NCBI GenBank assembly: GCA_963921195.1 | Contig: OY992541.1 | Coordinates: forward strand, 11,688,951-11,752,950 | DNA from: Pegoplata infirma | Taxonomy: Eukaryota; Arthropoda; Insecta; Diptera; Anthomyiidae | Length of the DNA stretch: 64,000 nt | Reading direction: 5' to 3' | The notes under the pieces: model-generated | Database searches by the model: none | The model's input: the letters and a program-made list of their open reading frames with translations, nothing else | What the model was told of the DNA's origin: nothing | In this document: positions 23,036 to 35,031 of the stretch, piece by piece | Numbering within the stretch: position 1 is the first letter of the stretch | Layout: every line of letters begins with the position of its first letter | Program-made: the position numbers and the translations under genes

Positions 23036-23619
23036 AATTAAAATTAAACAATTTTCTTGGTAAACAAACAACACATGTAGGAAACCCCCATAGTGATGCT
23101 GTTCTGTTTTTCTGATTCATTAAATTTTGTCGATTAAATGATTCATTACTAAAGGGGATTTCCTAAAGTTTGGGTAAATTTTTGTTAAAGATACTTAAGA
23201 TTAAAATGGATGAGTGTGTACGTCAGTGTTGCCAGTTTGGGGGTTTCCCCCCCAGATTTAGGGGGGTTTTTCTCATTTGGGGTTTTTTTTAGGGGGCAAA
23301 AATTTGGATTATTTTTGGGGGTTTTTAGGGGTTTTTTAGGAAATGTTTAGGGGGTTTTTACAAAATATTTATACCCTACACCACACTGTGGTATAGGGTA
23401 TAATGAGTGTGTGCTGTGCTGTCTGTCCATGTAAAGGTTGTAAACACGAAACAGGTCACAATTTTTAATTAATTGACTTGAAATTTGAAAATTAAGCCTT
23501 TTTAGGCCCAACGACGAAGTCTATTGAAATTGGAAAAAATCGGTACATATTTAGACCTAGCCCCCATACAAATTTCCTCTTTAGTTTTGGCTCAAATGAC
23601 TCTAATAACATCATTATAA

Positions 23620-24320
23620 GGCGTACGGACATAGCGCCCAAGGTCTTATCGCCCAAAACCGTAAATGACATATCGCCCACGATGAGACATATAGCCCAAA
23701 ATGATAGGTCTAAAAATGTTATTTCTCCCAAAACAAAATTGTCAAAAAATCCAAAATATTTTTTTGGGCGAAATGTCGAAATTACGACTTCTATGATTTG
23801 TTTTATTGTAATAAAGGTTTTCTGCGTAGCCGGCCTTCGGCCGGGCTTAGGGATTACATACTCCATGCATTAAACCCACCCTCTCTGCAAACCAAAGCTA
23901 TTTTGGTTATCAGGCCTTTTTGAGGCACAACAAATTTGGTAGCGTAAAGGACTGCTACCCTAGAAAACTTTACTTTGCGGAGAGGGTGGGTTTAATGCAT
24001 GGATTTTGTTATCCCTAAGCCCGGCCGAAGGCCGGCTACGCATAAAACCTTTAAACCATTGTCTTAAAAAAAACAACATTGGTGAGTTTTATGATTATTT
24101 TTTTGGGCGCTATGACATTTTATAAATTCAACATTTTGATATTTGGGTAATATGACATTTTTGATAATTTATATTAATTTAAAGAAAATTGTTACAATAC
24201 CCAAAAATAATGGCCATATCGTCCAAAAAATTTTGCAACAACAACTAACACACATTTTTTTTGGGTGGAATGACTTTTTTAAATTGGGCGATATGCACTT
24301 GGGCGCTATGTCCGTACGCC
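23620..24320. mobile_element. TIR element with 9-bp TSD TCATTATAA
   Basis: Ends GGCGTACGGACATAGCGCCC and the exact reverse complement, 701 bp, exact 9-bp TSDs at 23611..23619 and 24321..24329. The GGCG start, internal GGCGCTATG phrase and TSD length tie it to the element at 20130..21568. Repeated CATATCGCCCA/GGGCGATATG motifs. A foldback (23813..24052) inserted in its middle. Confidence 0.9.
23813..24052. repeat. GCCGGCCTTCGGCCGGGC foldback, full copy
   Basis: Arms of about 80 bp run AAAGGTTTTCTGCGTAGCCG ... and back to CGGCTACGCATAAAACCTTT, each with a TTAGGGATTACAT/ATCCCTAA segment and ACCCACCCTCTC. The loop of about 70 bp contains GGTAGCGTAAAGGACTGCTACC, itself a small hairpin. A half copy lies at 18511. 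Confidence 0.88.
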
Positions 24321-24968
24321 TCATTATAATAGGTATCTTTTCGAAATTTGGCAGGTAATCATGTTTTATCTACACAAATCACCATTCTGAAAAAGAAATC
24401 GGACCAGCTATTCTTGTAGCCCCCATACAAACCACCTTCCCGATATATCTTTCAAATTTTATGAAAATAGAAAATATTTAATTAAAATTCTGTTTGTGTA
24501 TGTTAAACGCGTACTTTAATAATCTTATCAAATCTGATTATCATCGGACCATTTTTGGATTTATGCCCCATGTGAAAATTTCCCCCGATATTCAGTTAAA
24601 GCGGTTTATTGTCAACTAAAAGAAGCCTTTTTCACTCAAATTTGATTAGTGGGTGTTTTTTTACACTTATTAAGGGTTTAATAAAATATAGATCTAATCA
24701 GTCCATGTTTGAACTTGGGACCCATTTTTACCATTTTTTTTATTAAACCAAATTTTTTTATTTTAAATTTCAAATTTCCCATGCATTTTTAAAGTCGATT
24801 TAAAAAAAACAAAGTCAATTTGTATGGAAATAGAATTTAAAGTCGATTTTAAATTTATTTTATTTTTCTTTGGTAAGGCTGAATTTGTATGGAAACAGAA
24901 TTTTATATTTATTTTATTTTGAAAGTAGGTAAACAAAACAAAATATTAACAACAAACTATGTATTGTA

Positions 24969-26871
24969 CACTAAAAAAAAAACCTTGCAAAGTTACCAAA
25001 AATTTTCGTGATTTTACGAGGCTATTCTCGTAAAATAGGAGGTAGGTAAAATTCTCGTAAAATTACGAGGATAAATAAAAAAAAAAATTGTAAACTTACA
25101 AGAAAAAATGGTAAATATGTTTAAAAAAATGGTAAATTTACAAACCAAAATAGTAAATTAAGAAAAAAAAAAAAATGTTTTTCTTAAACATCATAAATCC
25201 TCATAATAAAATCATTTTTGTAAAATAACTGTTTATTTTTTGTAAATTAACTAGAATCCTCGTAATAAATTTTTCAAAATTTTGTCAACTTTTTTTTTAA
25301 ATATTTTTCAATAAAAAAAAAAAATTACAAAAAAAAACTGTTTTATTTTTTTTTGGTTTAACAACATAAATCTTCGTATAACATAATTTTTGTAAAATAA
25401 CAGTTTTTTTTTAATTCAACTAGAATCCTCGTTATAAAAACTTTGTTGTAAAATTACATTTTTTTTGTAAAATAACCTTTCAAAATGGTAGAATACAATT
25501 ACAAAAATAAACTTGTAAAATTACCAATAAAACTGTAGTTCTCGTTTGAGCACAGTACAAGCTTTTTTTGTTAAAAAACAAGGAAAATTGTTAAATATTG
25601 GTAGAACGGGATTACAAGTCATTTTACCAGGCGTTTTACCAGTTTAAAATTTAGATCTAAAATTAGGGTCTTGAGACCCCGACAGATATGCAGAGCTAGA
25701 CTATTCCATATTTTTCTTTGTAGTCTTCTTTTTGAAAATTTCATCCGTCTCGCTCTATCTCGCTTAGTTTTCGAGATATTGCCATTTTGAATTTTTAACT
25801 AAATTCTAAGAAGTTATTTACTAAATTCTCAGGAGTCTTTAACTAAATTCTAAGAACTACACTTTCTCAATTCAAAGAAGAGAAATACGATGATGTTTTT
25901 TTTTTAGTAAATTTTAACTAAACTTGAACTAAATTGTTTTTTAAGAAATATGTCTTAAAAAAAAGATACGATTCTTAGATTTGTGGAAAATTTCTTTGGC
26001 AGTAAGAATTTTTTTCCTAATATTCAAAAAAATCCGTTTAAAGAAAACTATGAACTAATTATAAGTAAATGAACTAAGATTTTTAAAGTTAAATTTAACT
26101 AAATTTTAGGAAAATTTATGATAAATTTTCAAAGACATTTTTTCCTTAATTTTAGTTATGCCTTTTTTTCAGTGTATTTTACAAAAATTGTTTTTATTAC
26201 GAGAGTTCTAGTTGATTTACAAAACAAAAAAACTGTTATTTTACAAAAAAATATGTTATACGAAAATTTATGTTGTTTAAGCCCCTATGACACCACATTT
26301 TTTTTGTATTTTATTTTTTATTTATTGATAGAATGAAACAGCAAAAGAAGAAATGAAAAAGAAACATAAAATAAACAAACAAATAGTGATGATTACTTTT
26401 ATTTAAATAAAAACCCGCTTAATAAATACCAAAAACCGTAAAAAAAAACAAAAAAATCGCTTCATTTAATGAAAAACAGAAAAGTTGGTCACACTTAATA
26501 TCATTCATGCGTAAATGTCAAAAAAAATGTAAAATTTTTACATTTTTTTTGACATTCAATCATTTGATAACCAAATTTATCGATAACACAAGAATAAAAT
26601 TTGACGTTTACTGTTTTTTTTAGTATGCTTTTACTATTCACACTTATTCAGATTTCCTATGGTGATATATTTGCACTGTTCACATAAATTCCATCAATAC
26701 AAAAAAAATGTAGTGTCATAGGGGCTTTAACAAAAAAAAAATTTTTTTTTTGCAAATTTTCTATTTTTTTTTTTTTAAATTTCCAAGTCCCGGATAATTT
26801 TTTTTTTATTGAAAAATATTTAAAAAAAACGAGTTTTTTTGGTAACTTTACAAGGTTTTTTTTTTTGAGTG
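24969..26871. mobile_element. MITE with CACTAAAAAAAAAACCTTG ends
   Basis: CACTAAAAAAAAAACCTTGC...AAAGTTACC at the left and GGTAACTTTACAAGG, T run, GAGTG at the right. Flanks TA and CA. The interior holds TTCTCGTAAAATTACGAGG inverted motifs and an insertion at 26281..26725. Its relation to other TA-CACT..AAAA MITEs (1, 17425, 27155, 53463) is inferred. Confidence 0.6.
26281..26725. mobile_element. TIR element GCCCCTATGACACCACATTT in a TTTAA target
   Basis: GCCCCTATGACACCACATTT and its near reverse complement (AATGTAGTGTCATAGGGGC), 445 bp, each end followed by TTTAA (26276..26280 and 26726..26730). A TTA or TTAA duplication would suggest a Harbinger-like or piggyBac-like origin; I cannot decide. 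Contains a perfect hairpin at 26513..26556 (AATGTCAAAAAAAATGTAAA and reverse). Confidence 0.75.
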
Positions 26872-27056
26872 CAGGGGGTTTTTTGACATTTTGTGAGGCT
26901 GAACAAAAAAATATATTTTGATTTTATTTTATAAAATTCAAGAAAACTAAATTTTTCCATTTTAAAATTTTTAGGTTTTTTTTTTTTTTAAATCGTCCCA
27001 ATCTGGGGGTTTTGGAATTTTTTTGGGGGGAAGAAAAAAAGTACCTGGTAACACTG

Positions 27057-28035
27057 GTGTACGTACTTCTTAATCGTGTATGCCATATGTGTGAGTGATC
27101 ATTAGAATGGTGCACAAAAAAAACTTCGATTATCACATCATAAGAATGCAGAGTTACACTCAAAAAAAAAAAAACTGTAAAGTTAGCAAAAAAGCTTGTA
27201 AACCTACAAGAAAATTTACTGATTTTGAACCCACAATTTTTTTGGTAAAGTTAGCAAAAACGTTTTGCTAAAAATTAGTTAACTGAAATTTTTTTTATTT
27301 CAACTTAGTTCATACTTACACATTTGAGGACCCCATTGGGTTCGGACCCGATAGGTCCAGAACCCGATGGGCCTAGACCTACTTGGGTTTCTTAAAAATC
27401 GTCATAGTTTTTGATCCAAAATTAGTGTCCGTTTCGCTCTACCTTGCTTAGTTTTTTAGATACGTGATTATAGGGGACCACCGGGGTTTTGATATTAATA
27501 TTTTCAAAAATATTACTCGGAGAGCTTTTGATTATTTTGGCGGTCTTGTTCTACGTGTTGAGAGCTACAAAAATTATTTTGGACTTTTTGTTGTGTCGGC
27601 AATATTTACCGAGATATGAGCATTTTAAAATTTTCGTGAATGCTTACTTTTTTGGATCCAAAGCTAGGACCCATTAGGGTCCACACATGTGAAGAGGACC
27701 GGCGATACTATGGAGAGCCCGAGAACCAAAAATGGCCTCCATTTTGCTCTATCTGGCTTAGTTTCCGAGATAGCGCCATTTTAAGTTTTCTGAAAAAAAA
27801 AAAAAATTACCATTTATTTTTGCTAATATTATCAAAAAATCTTGTAAAAATGTTGTCAACTCAATTTCAAATTTAGCAAAATAAATTAGTTCAAAGTTTG
27901 TTTAAAATTGCTAATGTGCTAAATGAAGTTTACAAGAATTTTTTGCTAACATGCTAATCTCAACTAAAAATTTGCTAAAAGTTAGCTAACTGGCGTTAGC
28001 AAAAAAAAATTAGTAAATCTACTAACGTATTTTAC
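27057..28035. other. AT-rich stretch with a MITE-like left end and a GC-rich repeat block
   Basis: 27155 begins TACACTCAAAAAAAAAAAAA then CTGTAAAGTTAGC, like other CACT..AAAA MITE ends; no right end was identified. 27320-27790 contains GACCCCATTGGGTTCGGACC and CACATGTGAAGAGGACCGGC plus GCTTAGTTTCCGAGATAGC, similar to blocks at about 25750 and 45370-45475, so a dispersed repeat. No gene. Confidence 0.5.
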
Positions 28036-28093
28036 TATAACATTAACTCTTAATACATAAGTAAAACCACGAAAACAACGAGTTTTGTAAGTA

Positions 28094-28557
28094 CAGTCAA
28101 ACTCGGTTATAACGATATAATTCTAAAGTCCCGACGTTTTAGCATCAATTTTCACACAAAATACTTCTTTTTTAACGAACTCGGTTATAACGAATCCTCG
28201 GTTAAAACGAACTGCTTATTATGGTTCCACGAACACAATTTCATGTATATTTAACTTTTTATAACGAACTCCCATAAATATTTTTTAATGTGTGGCAATC
28301 ATGTTTATAAAACTAACAAAAGGTTGGAATTTTTTGGTTTATATTATAATTTTGATGAAATTTATTTATATTTTTAATGATTTCTTCTCAATAAGTAGTT
28401 TATTTACGAAAAAAAACATCGAATAAAACAAAATGGGATCTATTTTTTTGGAAATAAAACTGGGTTGATAAAAAATATACCCCGCTTGTAGCGAACTTCG
28501 CTTATAACGAACTAATTTTACTGGTCCCTCGGAGTGCGTTATAACCGGGTTCGACTG
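28094..28557. mobile_element. Mariner-type MITE, TIR CAGTCAAACTCGGTTATAAC
   Basis: 464 bp, CAGTCAAACTCGGTTATAAC at the left and its near reverse complement at the right, TA on each side (28092..28093, 28558..28559). Related copies at 39231..40034 and a partial at 40035..40188. Non-coding. Confidence 0.9.
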
Positions 28558-28574
28558 TACTTTTAATTAATCAA

Positions 28575-31500
28575 TAGGGCAAGTACTTTCATGAAAATGC
28601 ATATTTTTACTCAGCATTGTAAACATAACATAAATTATATATCTATCCGAATCAATGAATTTGCAATAAAATGGCATTGATTTGTAGTTGCATTTGTTGC
28701 ATATTTCGGTATAAATGCATATTTTTGCATATTTTCATGTAAAATGGACCTTTTTTTAAATTTTATCAATATTTTTTCAAAACTTTCTTAGGAAAATTCA
28801 AAACCTATCCCTATTTCTTATAGAAAAATATATTTATTTGTAGAAATCATATTCTAATGCATTTTTTATAGAAAATTGATTGATTTCCTATTTAAAATGT
28901 TCCTATTCTGAAACATTTTACTTATCGTAAAACAAATGTTTTCGTATTTAAGATTTTATTACAGGAACATTTTGTTTTTTTTTTTTGCTTAGAGTCAGGG
29001 TCTTTTGCCTTTGGGTTAATCTTTTGACTTGAAAATCGGAAAATTCCGAAAAAAGTAAAAAAAAAAATATTTAAAAAATAAATATTTTTTTTTAGAAAAA
29101 AGAACATAAAAAAATAGTCTACTAATTAAAAATTATTTCCACTCAAAAAAAAATAATTAAGAACTGTCTAACTAACAAAAAAATTAATTTGTGTTGACAA
29201 ATTATTTTTTTTAGTAAAAACAATAATTTTTAGATGCATATTTTTGAAGTTTTTAGTGCTTATTTTGGATTTTTAAACGCAATATTCGCACATATTTTAA
29301 GTTTTTAGATGCATGAAGGTTAGGGTGGCAGCTATTTTGCAAAACTTCGAATTTGAAGGAGTGCACCCCTAATTTTTATTACATTTGGTCTAAAAATCCT
29401 ATGCTAAAAATTTCAGCCAAATCGGACAAAGTTAACACGAGGCGCATCGAGGTCAAAGATCAAAGGTAAAAAAATAGCCATATTTTGATGAAAAACATTA
29501 AATAAATGGTGTTGTTTTTTGAATATATTGTTAAAAAGTGGTACACGAGTTGTTTTTAGTATAAGAAGAAAAATTCAAAATTTTTGGGTTTTCAAAAATT
29601 AACCCTTGTAAGTCTTTCGGGGTCAAAACGACCCAATTTTCACAAAATGACCCCTAAAACACGAAAATCAGCCCCAATTTTCTAAATTTATTGAAATAAA
29701 TTAATGTAAACCCATATTTATATTCTATTCTATCATAAATACTCAGATATGAAATACTGTCTTTCTAGGATGTCATTCACCCGTTTCACGGTAAGGCCAA
29801 AAATATGCATTTTATTTGGCGTGGTTCTCAAAACTGATATTTTGGTTTTTTCAAAATTTTCTTAAACAAAATTAGGAAAAATGCTGAAAAAACCACAGAA
29901 TCTTATAAAATATATGTTAACATATAAAAAAAAAATTTTTGCGGGATATCCCTCGGATAGTTTGGCGGGGGCATCGATTTAAACTCAGCGGATTTCGAGG
30001 AAAATGCCTTTTTTGCCCACAATTTATTCAATATGGAAAAAATTTGGTAAATATATTAAAATTTGACAAAGTCAGGGTCATAATTTATTAAAAACTATCT
30101 TAGACATTAACCCTAAACATTTTAGGAAAATAGAATAATATTAACCCGGATTTTATTCGGGTCAAAGGTCAAATTTAGGGATATTTGGATTTTTTTTGGA
30201 AAAAGGCATCTAAATATGAAATGTTTATTGCGATATTTTATAAAACTTGGTATAATTATTGTACTAGCTCAGAAAAATAATTATTTAATTTTTTTAAATT
30301 AACCCATAAATGAACATGGGTCAAAATGGCCCAGCACATTAAAATTTCTTTATATAGATTTTGATATTTTCTTTCGATTTTTATAAAACTTGTTATGATT
30401 ATGTGCGAGGTCAGAAAACTAATTATTTGATTTTTTTTTAATTAACCCATAAATGAACATGGGGTCAAAATGGCCCAGCACGTTAAAAATTCTTAATATA
30501 GTTTTCTTTTATTTTTTTTTTCTAATTCTATTAAACTTGTTATTATTATTATAGAAATAGAAAAAAAAATAAAAAAACTATATAAAGAATTTTTAACGTG
30601 CTGGGCCATTTTGACCCCATGTTCATTTATGGGTTAATTAAAAAAAATCAAATAATTAGTTTTCTGGCCTCGCACATAATCATAACAAGTTTTATAAAAA
30701 TCGAAAGAAAATATCAAAATCTATATAAAGAAATTTTAATGTGCTGGGCCATTTTGACCCATGTTCATTTATGGGTTAATTTTAAAAAAATTAAATAATT
30801 ATTTTTCTGAGCTCGTACAATAATTATACCAAGTTTTATAAAAAATCGCAATAAACATTTCATATTTAGATGCCTTTTTCCAAAAAAAATCCAAATATCC
30901 CTAAATTTGACCTTTGACCCGAATAAAAACCGGGTTAATATTATTCTATTTTCCTAAAATGTTTAGGGTTAATGTCTAAGATAGTTTTTAATAAATTATG
31001 ACCCTGACTTTGTCAAATTTTAAAATATTTACCAAATTTTTTCCATATTGAATAAATTGTGGGCAAAAAAGGCATTTTCCTCGAAATCCGCTGAGTTTAA
31101 ATCGATGCCCCCGCCAAACTATCCGAGGGATATCCCGAAAAAAACTTTTTTTTTATATGTTAACATATATTTTATAAGATTCTGTGGTTTTTTCAGCATT
31201 TTTCCTAATTTTGTTTAAGAAAATTTTGAAAACACCAAAATATCAGTTTTGAGAACCACGCCAAATAAAATGCATATTTTTGGCCTTACCGTGAAACGGG
31301 TGAATGACATCCTAGAAAGACAGTATTTCATATCTGAGTATTTATGATAGAATAGAATATAAATATGGGTTTACATTGGTTTATTTCAATAAATTTAGAA
31401 AATTGGGGCTGATTTTCGTGTTTTAGGGGTCATTTTGTGAAAATTGGGTCGTTTTGACCCCGAAAGACTTACAAGGGTTAATTTTTGAAAACCCAAAAAT

Positions 31501-31779
31501 TTTGAATTTTTCTTCTTATACTAAAAACAACTCGTGTACCACTTTTTAACAATATATTCAAAAAAAACAACACCATTTATTTAATGTTTTTCATCAAAAT
31601 ATGGCTATTTTTTGACCTTTGACCTTTGACCTCGATGCGCCTCGTGTTAACGTTGTCCGATTTGGCTGAAATTTTTAGCATAGCATTTTTAGACCAAATG
31701 TAATAAAAATTAGGGGTGCACTCCTTCAAATTCGAAGTTTTGCAAAATAGCTGCCACCCTAATGAAGGTACTTGCCCTA
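28575..31779. mobile_element. hAT-like element, TIR TAGGGCAAGTAC, TSD TTAATCAA
   Basis: TAGGGCAAGTACTTTCATG and CATGAAGGTACTTGCCCTA ends, exact TSDs at 28567..28574 and 31780..31787. Without the nested foldback (29321..31761 plus one TSD copy) it is about 756 bp. Subterminal TGCATATTTTTGCATATTTT motifs. No transposase. Confidence 0.88.
29321..31761. mobile_element. Giant foldback, 1.2-kb arms, TIR TAGGGTGGCAGC, TSD ATGAAGGT
   Basis: Reads TAGGGTGGCAGCTATTTTGC on the left and its reverse complement on the right, exact 8-bp TSDs at 29313..29320 and 31762..31769. The inverted match continues inward from both ends to a centre near 30540 with few differences, so nearly the whole 2441 bp is one hairpin. 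Arms carry CCCTTGTAAGTCTTTCGGGG and AACCCATAAATGAACATGGG. A single arm of the same family is at 58384. No ORF is conserved. Confidence 0.92.
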
Positions 31780-31830
31780 TTAATCAATAACATTTCATTT
31801 TAAATTTCGTATAAAAATTAAAAAAAAACC

Positions 31831-32656
31831 AGTAAGAAAATTATAGTCGGTCAAGACCGACCATATAATACCCTACACCAGAGTTTCCCGGAAAATGGGT
31901 CCCATGGATCGATTAGATCTATACGTTGTCAAATCTTTAATATGTATAAAAAAACTCACAAATCAAATTTGAGTGAAATAGGCTTCTATTTGTTGACAAT
32001 AAACCGCTTTAACTAAATATCGGGCGAAATTTTCACAAGGGACCTGAGTCCAAAACTGGTCCGATGATTATCAGGTTTGATAAGGCTATTTAAGTACTCG
32101 TTTAACATACACAAACAAAATTTTATTTAAATATTTTCTATTTTCATGAAATTTGAGAGATTTATGTGCAAATCGGGAAGGTGGTTTGTATGGGGGCTAC
32201 AAGAAGAACTGGTCCGATTTCTTTGAAATTCGGAATGATGATTTGTGAAGACAACACATGTTTACCTGTCAAATTTCAAAAAGATACCTATTATAATACG
32301 GTTATTAGAGCCATTTGAGTCAAAACTAAAGAGGACCTTTGTATGGGGGCTAGGTCTAAATATGGACCGATTTTCCAATTTCAATAGGCTTCGTCCTTGG
32401 GCCAAGAGAGGCTTAAGTTTCAAATTTTAAGTCAATTGATTAAAAATTGCGACCTATATCGTGTTTACACCGTTTACATGGACAGACAGACAGACAGACG
32501 GACGGACGGACGGACATCGCTAAATCGACTCAAAAAGTGATTCTGAGTCGATCGGTATACTTAAAGTTGGGTCTAGGACTAATATTTCGGGTAGTTACAA
32601 ACATCAGCACAAACTCATTGTACCCTGTACCACAGTGTGGTGTAGGGTAATAAAAA
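31831..32656 (-). mobile_element. TATACCCTACACCACA dispersed element, full-length
   Basis: Inverted copy. From the right it reads TACCCTACACCACACTGTGG, a GTCCGTCC/GTCTGTC run (32481-32514), TAGCCCCCATACAAAG, then ends in a GGTCGGTCTTGACCGAC hairpin and CTTACT. It sits inside the broken MITE copy. Reading frames across it are not conserved with the copies at 23367 and 52378. Confidence 0.8.
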
Positions 32657-32868
32657 TCACAAATTATTTCGTACCGCTCTGATCAGCTGATTTTTTGTGT
32701 CAAGTATCAAAAAAGATCAAATTTTATAAACAAAACTTAATGAAGTTTTTTAATGAAACTACGAATGAATCAAAATTAATGACAATCTTGCACAATATGT
32801 ATGAAATTTCATTTAGCATATGAAATATTTCGTTGTTGTAATGAAACAACGTTAATGAATTCCATTCG

Positions 32869-33158
32869 TTAACAAAATATTAACAAAAAAATGTTTTAAG
32901 TCTGCTAAAAGCACACTAAATTTATGAAGTTAATGCTTGAAAAACCCCCTATTTCCCCATATTAGTAAATACTCTTTTTTATTCATACCAAGCAATTGTA
33001 TACAAATACGTAAATTATTTGAGATGAGAGCATTATCTCACTTTGAACGTGCAGAAGTATGTAATAAACTAATGTTTGCAAAATTGTTCAGATTTCTGTT
33101 TTTCATGGAATGCTCCTATACAATCACTAAAAAAGTGTTTTTCTACGTGAATTCATAT
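32869..33158. other. AT-rich unassigned stretch
   Basis: Short AT-rich DNA between the MITE fragment and the next hAT-like element. Open frames are short and have no recognisable features. Confidence 0.4.
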
Positions 33159-33824
33159 CAGTGTTGCCAGGTACTTTTTTCTTCCGCCTAAAAAAAATTC
33201 AAAAACCCCCCAGATTAGGGCGATTTACAAAAAAACCCCAAAATTTTTGCTAGTAACATAAAATTTAGTCAAAATTTTTTTTGTTCAGCTACAAAATGTC
33301 AAAAAACCCCTAGATTTAAGCGATTTTGAAAGTAAAACCCCTAAAAATTTCAAACTAAAAAAGTACATAAGATAGAATTTTAATAACGGAAATAGTGGTA
33401 ATAGTGTAAAATTTACTCATTTTCTAATTCTCATTGATCTTTTTACAAAATTTTTAAATTTCTGCAATACATTAAGTTTACCAATTTTCATAAACTTGCA
33501 GACTGATTTTGGGTCCTTTCAAACTCTCTTACTTTCCTTACTCTATGCATATGACTGTCAAATTTTCGATACAAATTAATTGATGTTTCGAAACATTTTT
33601 TTTCACCGGTGAACAACTTACTTAGCTTTACATAAAATCGGCTAAACCAATTTCAATGAAATTTGTACGCACAGATAACACTAATCAAAGACTTGGAACT
33701 TTAGGCTATATTAAGGAATGATTCGATAAAAATGCGTGGAATGACACATTCCTATAAAGGACCCAAGCCGCGTCGCTGGCCCTAAGAAAACATCTATTTT
33801 TGATTGTATCTTGATTTTAATATA

Positions 33825-35031
33825 CAGTGTCGGACAAAACTAAAGCACTAAACCAGTTCCAGTAGTCTTCAGTTCCATTCTCGGAAAAAAAATTATTTAA
33901 CCGTTTTTGCGTGATTTTTAAACATACAGACGTACAAACTATACTTGGCGTTACGTCTGTCTGTTATAGTATAGTATAAACCAGCGGTTACCAACCTTTT
34001 TGGCTTGCGTACCCCTAATATTAAATTTTATTAGCCGCGTACCCCAAACGAGTTTTTTGATTTCGTTAAAAATTTCACATATGAATATTAGAATATTAGA
34101 GTTAATTTTGAAATTTTTGATCTGCGGGTATTATAACTTTTTTTGTAGGGTTTAGGGGAGATCAAAACAATGGTGGTATTTTTTTTTTGGAAAAATGTTC
34201 GCTCCTTGGTGTGGTTCAATGCATCTGAAAACACGGATTTTTAGCTAATTTTTCTGCAGAGCAAAAACGGCTGAAAATATTACAAATCTGATTTCACCAG
34301 GCGATTCTACTCCAAAAATTAAAACAACGGACGTTTTTTGAACTCTTAAAAAAGTTCCAAAAACCCATGACAGAGGGCGGAAATATAATGTTTTTAGTTT
34401 TTTTAGATGTTTTTTTTTAATACGAGGGCAGATCAATAAGTCCGTGAATTTTCGAATGAAACACCCTCGTATATAAAACAAAAGGGCCTTTTGAGCTTAA
34501 CAAAATAGTAACAAAATTTCCACTATCACAACCGGTCCCAAAATGCCCAAAAACACGTTTTTGAGAACTTTGACATAAATTTTCTCAAAAACCTGATATC
34601 ATAGAAACATTTGGGAACCATTTTCGGAATCAGCTTCGAAAGGTTAATCGAAAACGAGTTGTCAGATCTCAAAATATCATCCAAAAATATCACAAAAAAA
34701 GCTCTCTACATTGCACAATAATACGTTTTTTTGTGAACTTTGACCTCAACTTTCCTAAAAACCTGACGTTATATAAAACTTTGGAAGCCAGATGCGTAAT
34801 CAGCATTGAAGGGTTAATCTAAAACGAATGTCCAAATTACTAAAATTTTTCGTACCCCCACGGAGAGTTTCGCGGGGGTACGCGTACCCCTAGTGGTACG
34901 CGTACCATAGGTTGGTAACCGCTGGTATAAACTATACTTGGTATAAACTATACTTGGCGTTACGTCTGTCTGTTTAACAAGAACTGAAGACTACTGGAAC
35001 TGGTTTAGTGCTTTAGTTTTGTCCGACACTG
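33825..35031. mobile_element. Tc1/mariner-type element, TIR CAGTGTCGGACAAAACTAAA
   Basis: Long inverted termini (about 50 bp, CAGTGTCGGACAAAACTAAA onward to AGTCTTCAGTT) with TA on both sides (33823..33824, 35032..35033). Only about 256 bp of it remains outside the nested hAT-like element. Short direct repeats ATAAACTATACTTGG. No transposase. Confidence 0.88.
33982..34924. mobile_element. hAT-like (Charlie-like ends) element, TSD GTATAAAC
   Basis: CAGCGGTTACCAACCTTTTT left, GGTTGGTAACCGCTG right, 943 bp, exact 8-bp TSDs at 33974..33981 and 34925..34932. CAGCGGTT.CCAACCT is a terminus form known from hAT families. Sequence of its interior (GAGCAAAAACGGCTGAAAAT; TTTGACCTCAACTTTC) recurs at 49470-49615 and 52040-52375. 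Confidence 0.93.

Larger units (their letters stand above)
23367..24735 (+). mobile_element. TATACCCTACACCACA dispersed element, interrupted
   Basis: Starts TATACCCTACACCACACTG, followed by TAGCCCCCATACAAATTTCC and, after the insertion, GAAATCGGACCAGCTATTCT. The same order is found inverted at 31831..32656 and again at 52378. The element 23620..24320 inserted at TCATTATAA. Its 3' end is lost or diverged. Internal ORFs are not conserved between copies. Confidence 0.7.
23224..27056. mobile_element. hAT-like element, TIR CAGTGTTGCCAG, TSD GTGTACGT; four-level nest
   Basis: Left CAGTGTTGCCAGTTTGGGGG, right end ACCTGGTAACACTG, exact 8-bp TSDs at 23216..23223 and 27057..27064. The right end reads, inverted, like the left end of the element at 33159 (CAGGTACTTTTTTC phrase), so they are one family. 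Subterminal runs of GGGGGTTTTT. It was invaded by a TATACCC-type element, which holds a 9-bp-TSD element, which holds a foldback. A MITE (24969..26871) with its own insert also sits inside. Confidence 0.9.
28036..32868 (-). mobile_element. Truncated inverted copy of the 1..1004 MITE, broken by three insertions
   Basis: Pieces 28036..28093, 28558..28575, 31779..31830 and 32657..32868 read in order as the reverse complement of about 50..440 of the first MITE. For example, the reverse of GAATGGAATTCATTAACG ends at 32868. Inserts: mariner MITE 28094..28557, hAT-like 28575..31779, TATACCC-type 31831..32656. Both true ends are lost. Confidence 0.75.

Noticed and set aside
23492..23866. 124-codon minus-strand ORF
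   Set aside because: Spans the junction of a TATACCC-type element, a 9-bp-TSD element and a foldback; not conserved in other copies.
28044..28100. Possible satellite or telomere-like motif near the CAGTCAAACTCGG repeat
   Set aside because: It is simply the TIR of a mariner-type MITE.
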